In this document: in pieces, positions 63,144 to 64,000 of the stretch
Numbering within the stretch: position 1 is the first letter of the stretch
Layout of the letters: each line of letters starts with the position of its first letter
Notes under the pieces: model-generated
Database searches by the model: none
Seen by the model: the letters and a program-made list of their open reading frames with translations, nothing else
What the model was told of the DNA's origin: nothing
Assembly: GCF_000307775.2 (NCBI RefSeq)
Contig: NZ_KK020678.1
Location: forward strand, 136,319 to 200,318
Reading direction: 5' to 3'
DNA length: 64,000 nucleotides
DNA from: Stutzerimonas stutzeri KOS6
GTDB taxonomy: Bacteria; Pseudomonadota; Gammaproteobacteria; Pseudomonadales; Pseudomonadaceae
Translations under genes and position numbers: made by a program

Positions 63144-64000
<857 letters not shown>

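Overview
The window looks like a chromosomal segment from a gamma-proteobacterium of the genus Pseudomonas, most likely the P. stutzeri group (Stutzerimonas). The protein sequences, the gene order (cinA-recA-recX; finR/fpr; mrp antiporter operon; map/rpsB/tsf/pyrH/frr/uppS/cdsA/dxr/rseP/bamA/skp/lpxD/fabZ/lpxA/lpxB/rnhB/dnaE/accA/tilS/pyrG/kdsA/eno/ftsB/ispD) and the GC-rich codon use all point that way. The species assignment is inference from memory; no search was run.

Region 1 (1-2355) is the only clearly accessory part. A DUF927-type ATPase gene runs leftward off the window edge, with a possible 48-codon gene and an A+T-rich, repeat-bearing 500 bp stretch upstream of it. This looks like the edge of an integrated element abutting the core chromosome.

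Region 2 (2356-16665) is core and housekeeping: a soluble two-PAS chemoreceptor-like protein (BdlA type), pncC/cinA, recA with a LexA box, recX, a LOG-family Rossmann protein, and a beta-CASP RNA-processing MBL protein divergent from a phosphoketolase. A near-consensus Anr/Dnr box lies between the last two. Then follow a small secreted protein, a DTW-domain tRNA modification enzyme, a DMT exporter, the ErdR-type response regulator, the finR-fpr redox pair and YchJ.

Region 3 (16667-30533) carries envelope and stress genes: an OmpA-like lipoprotein, a CopD-like membrane protein, dinG with a strong SOS box, a serine-hydrolase esterase, a second OmpA-like lipoprotein preceded by a 160 bp imperfect palindrome, pdxH, a glycine-zipper lipoprotein, and the six-gene group-2 Mrp (Sha/Pha) cation/proton antiporter operon with fused A and B subunits.

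Region 4 (30585-60441) is the conserved translation / envelope-biogenesis / replication block. It starts with map-glnD on the minus strand, divergent from rpsB-tsf, followed by nucleotide, isoprenoid, phospholipid, outer-membrane and lipid A genes, DNA polymerase III alpha, acetyl-CoA carboxylase alpha, tRNA-Ile lysidine synthase, CTP synthase, KDO-8-P synthase, enolase, FtsB and IspD. Many junctions are 1-4 bp overlaps, implying translational coupling.

Region 5 (60476-64000) has a minus-strand pair encoding a hibernation-factor-like protein and a bacterial release-factor-like (baeRF3) protein. Beyond it a LysR regulator (GfnR-like) is divergent from adhC (glutathione-dependent formaldehyde dehydrogenase), which is cut by the window end.

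No rRNA, tRNA, CRISPR array or complete insertion sequence was seen. The most rewarding items are the Anr box over the phosphoketolase promoter, the dinG SOS box, the baeRF3/hibernation-factor pair, the long palindrome at 22.1 kb, and the element edge at the left end.
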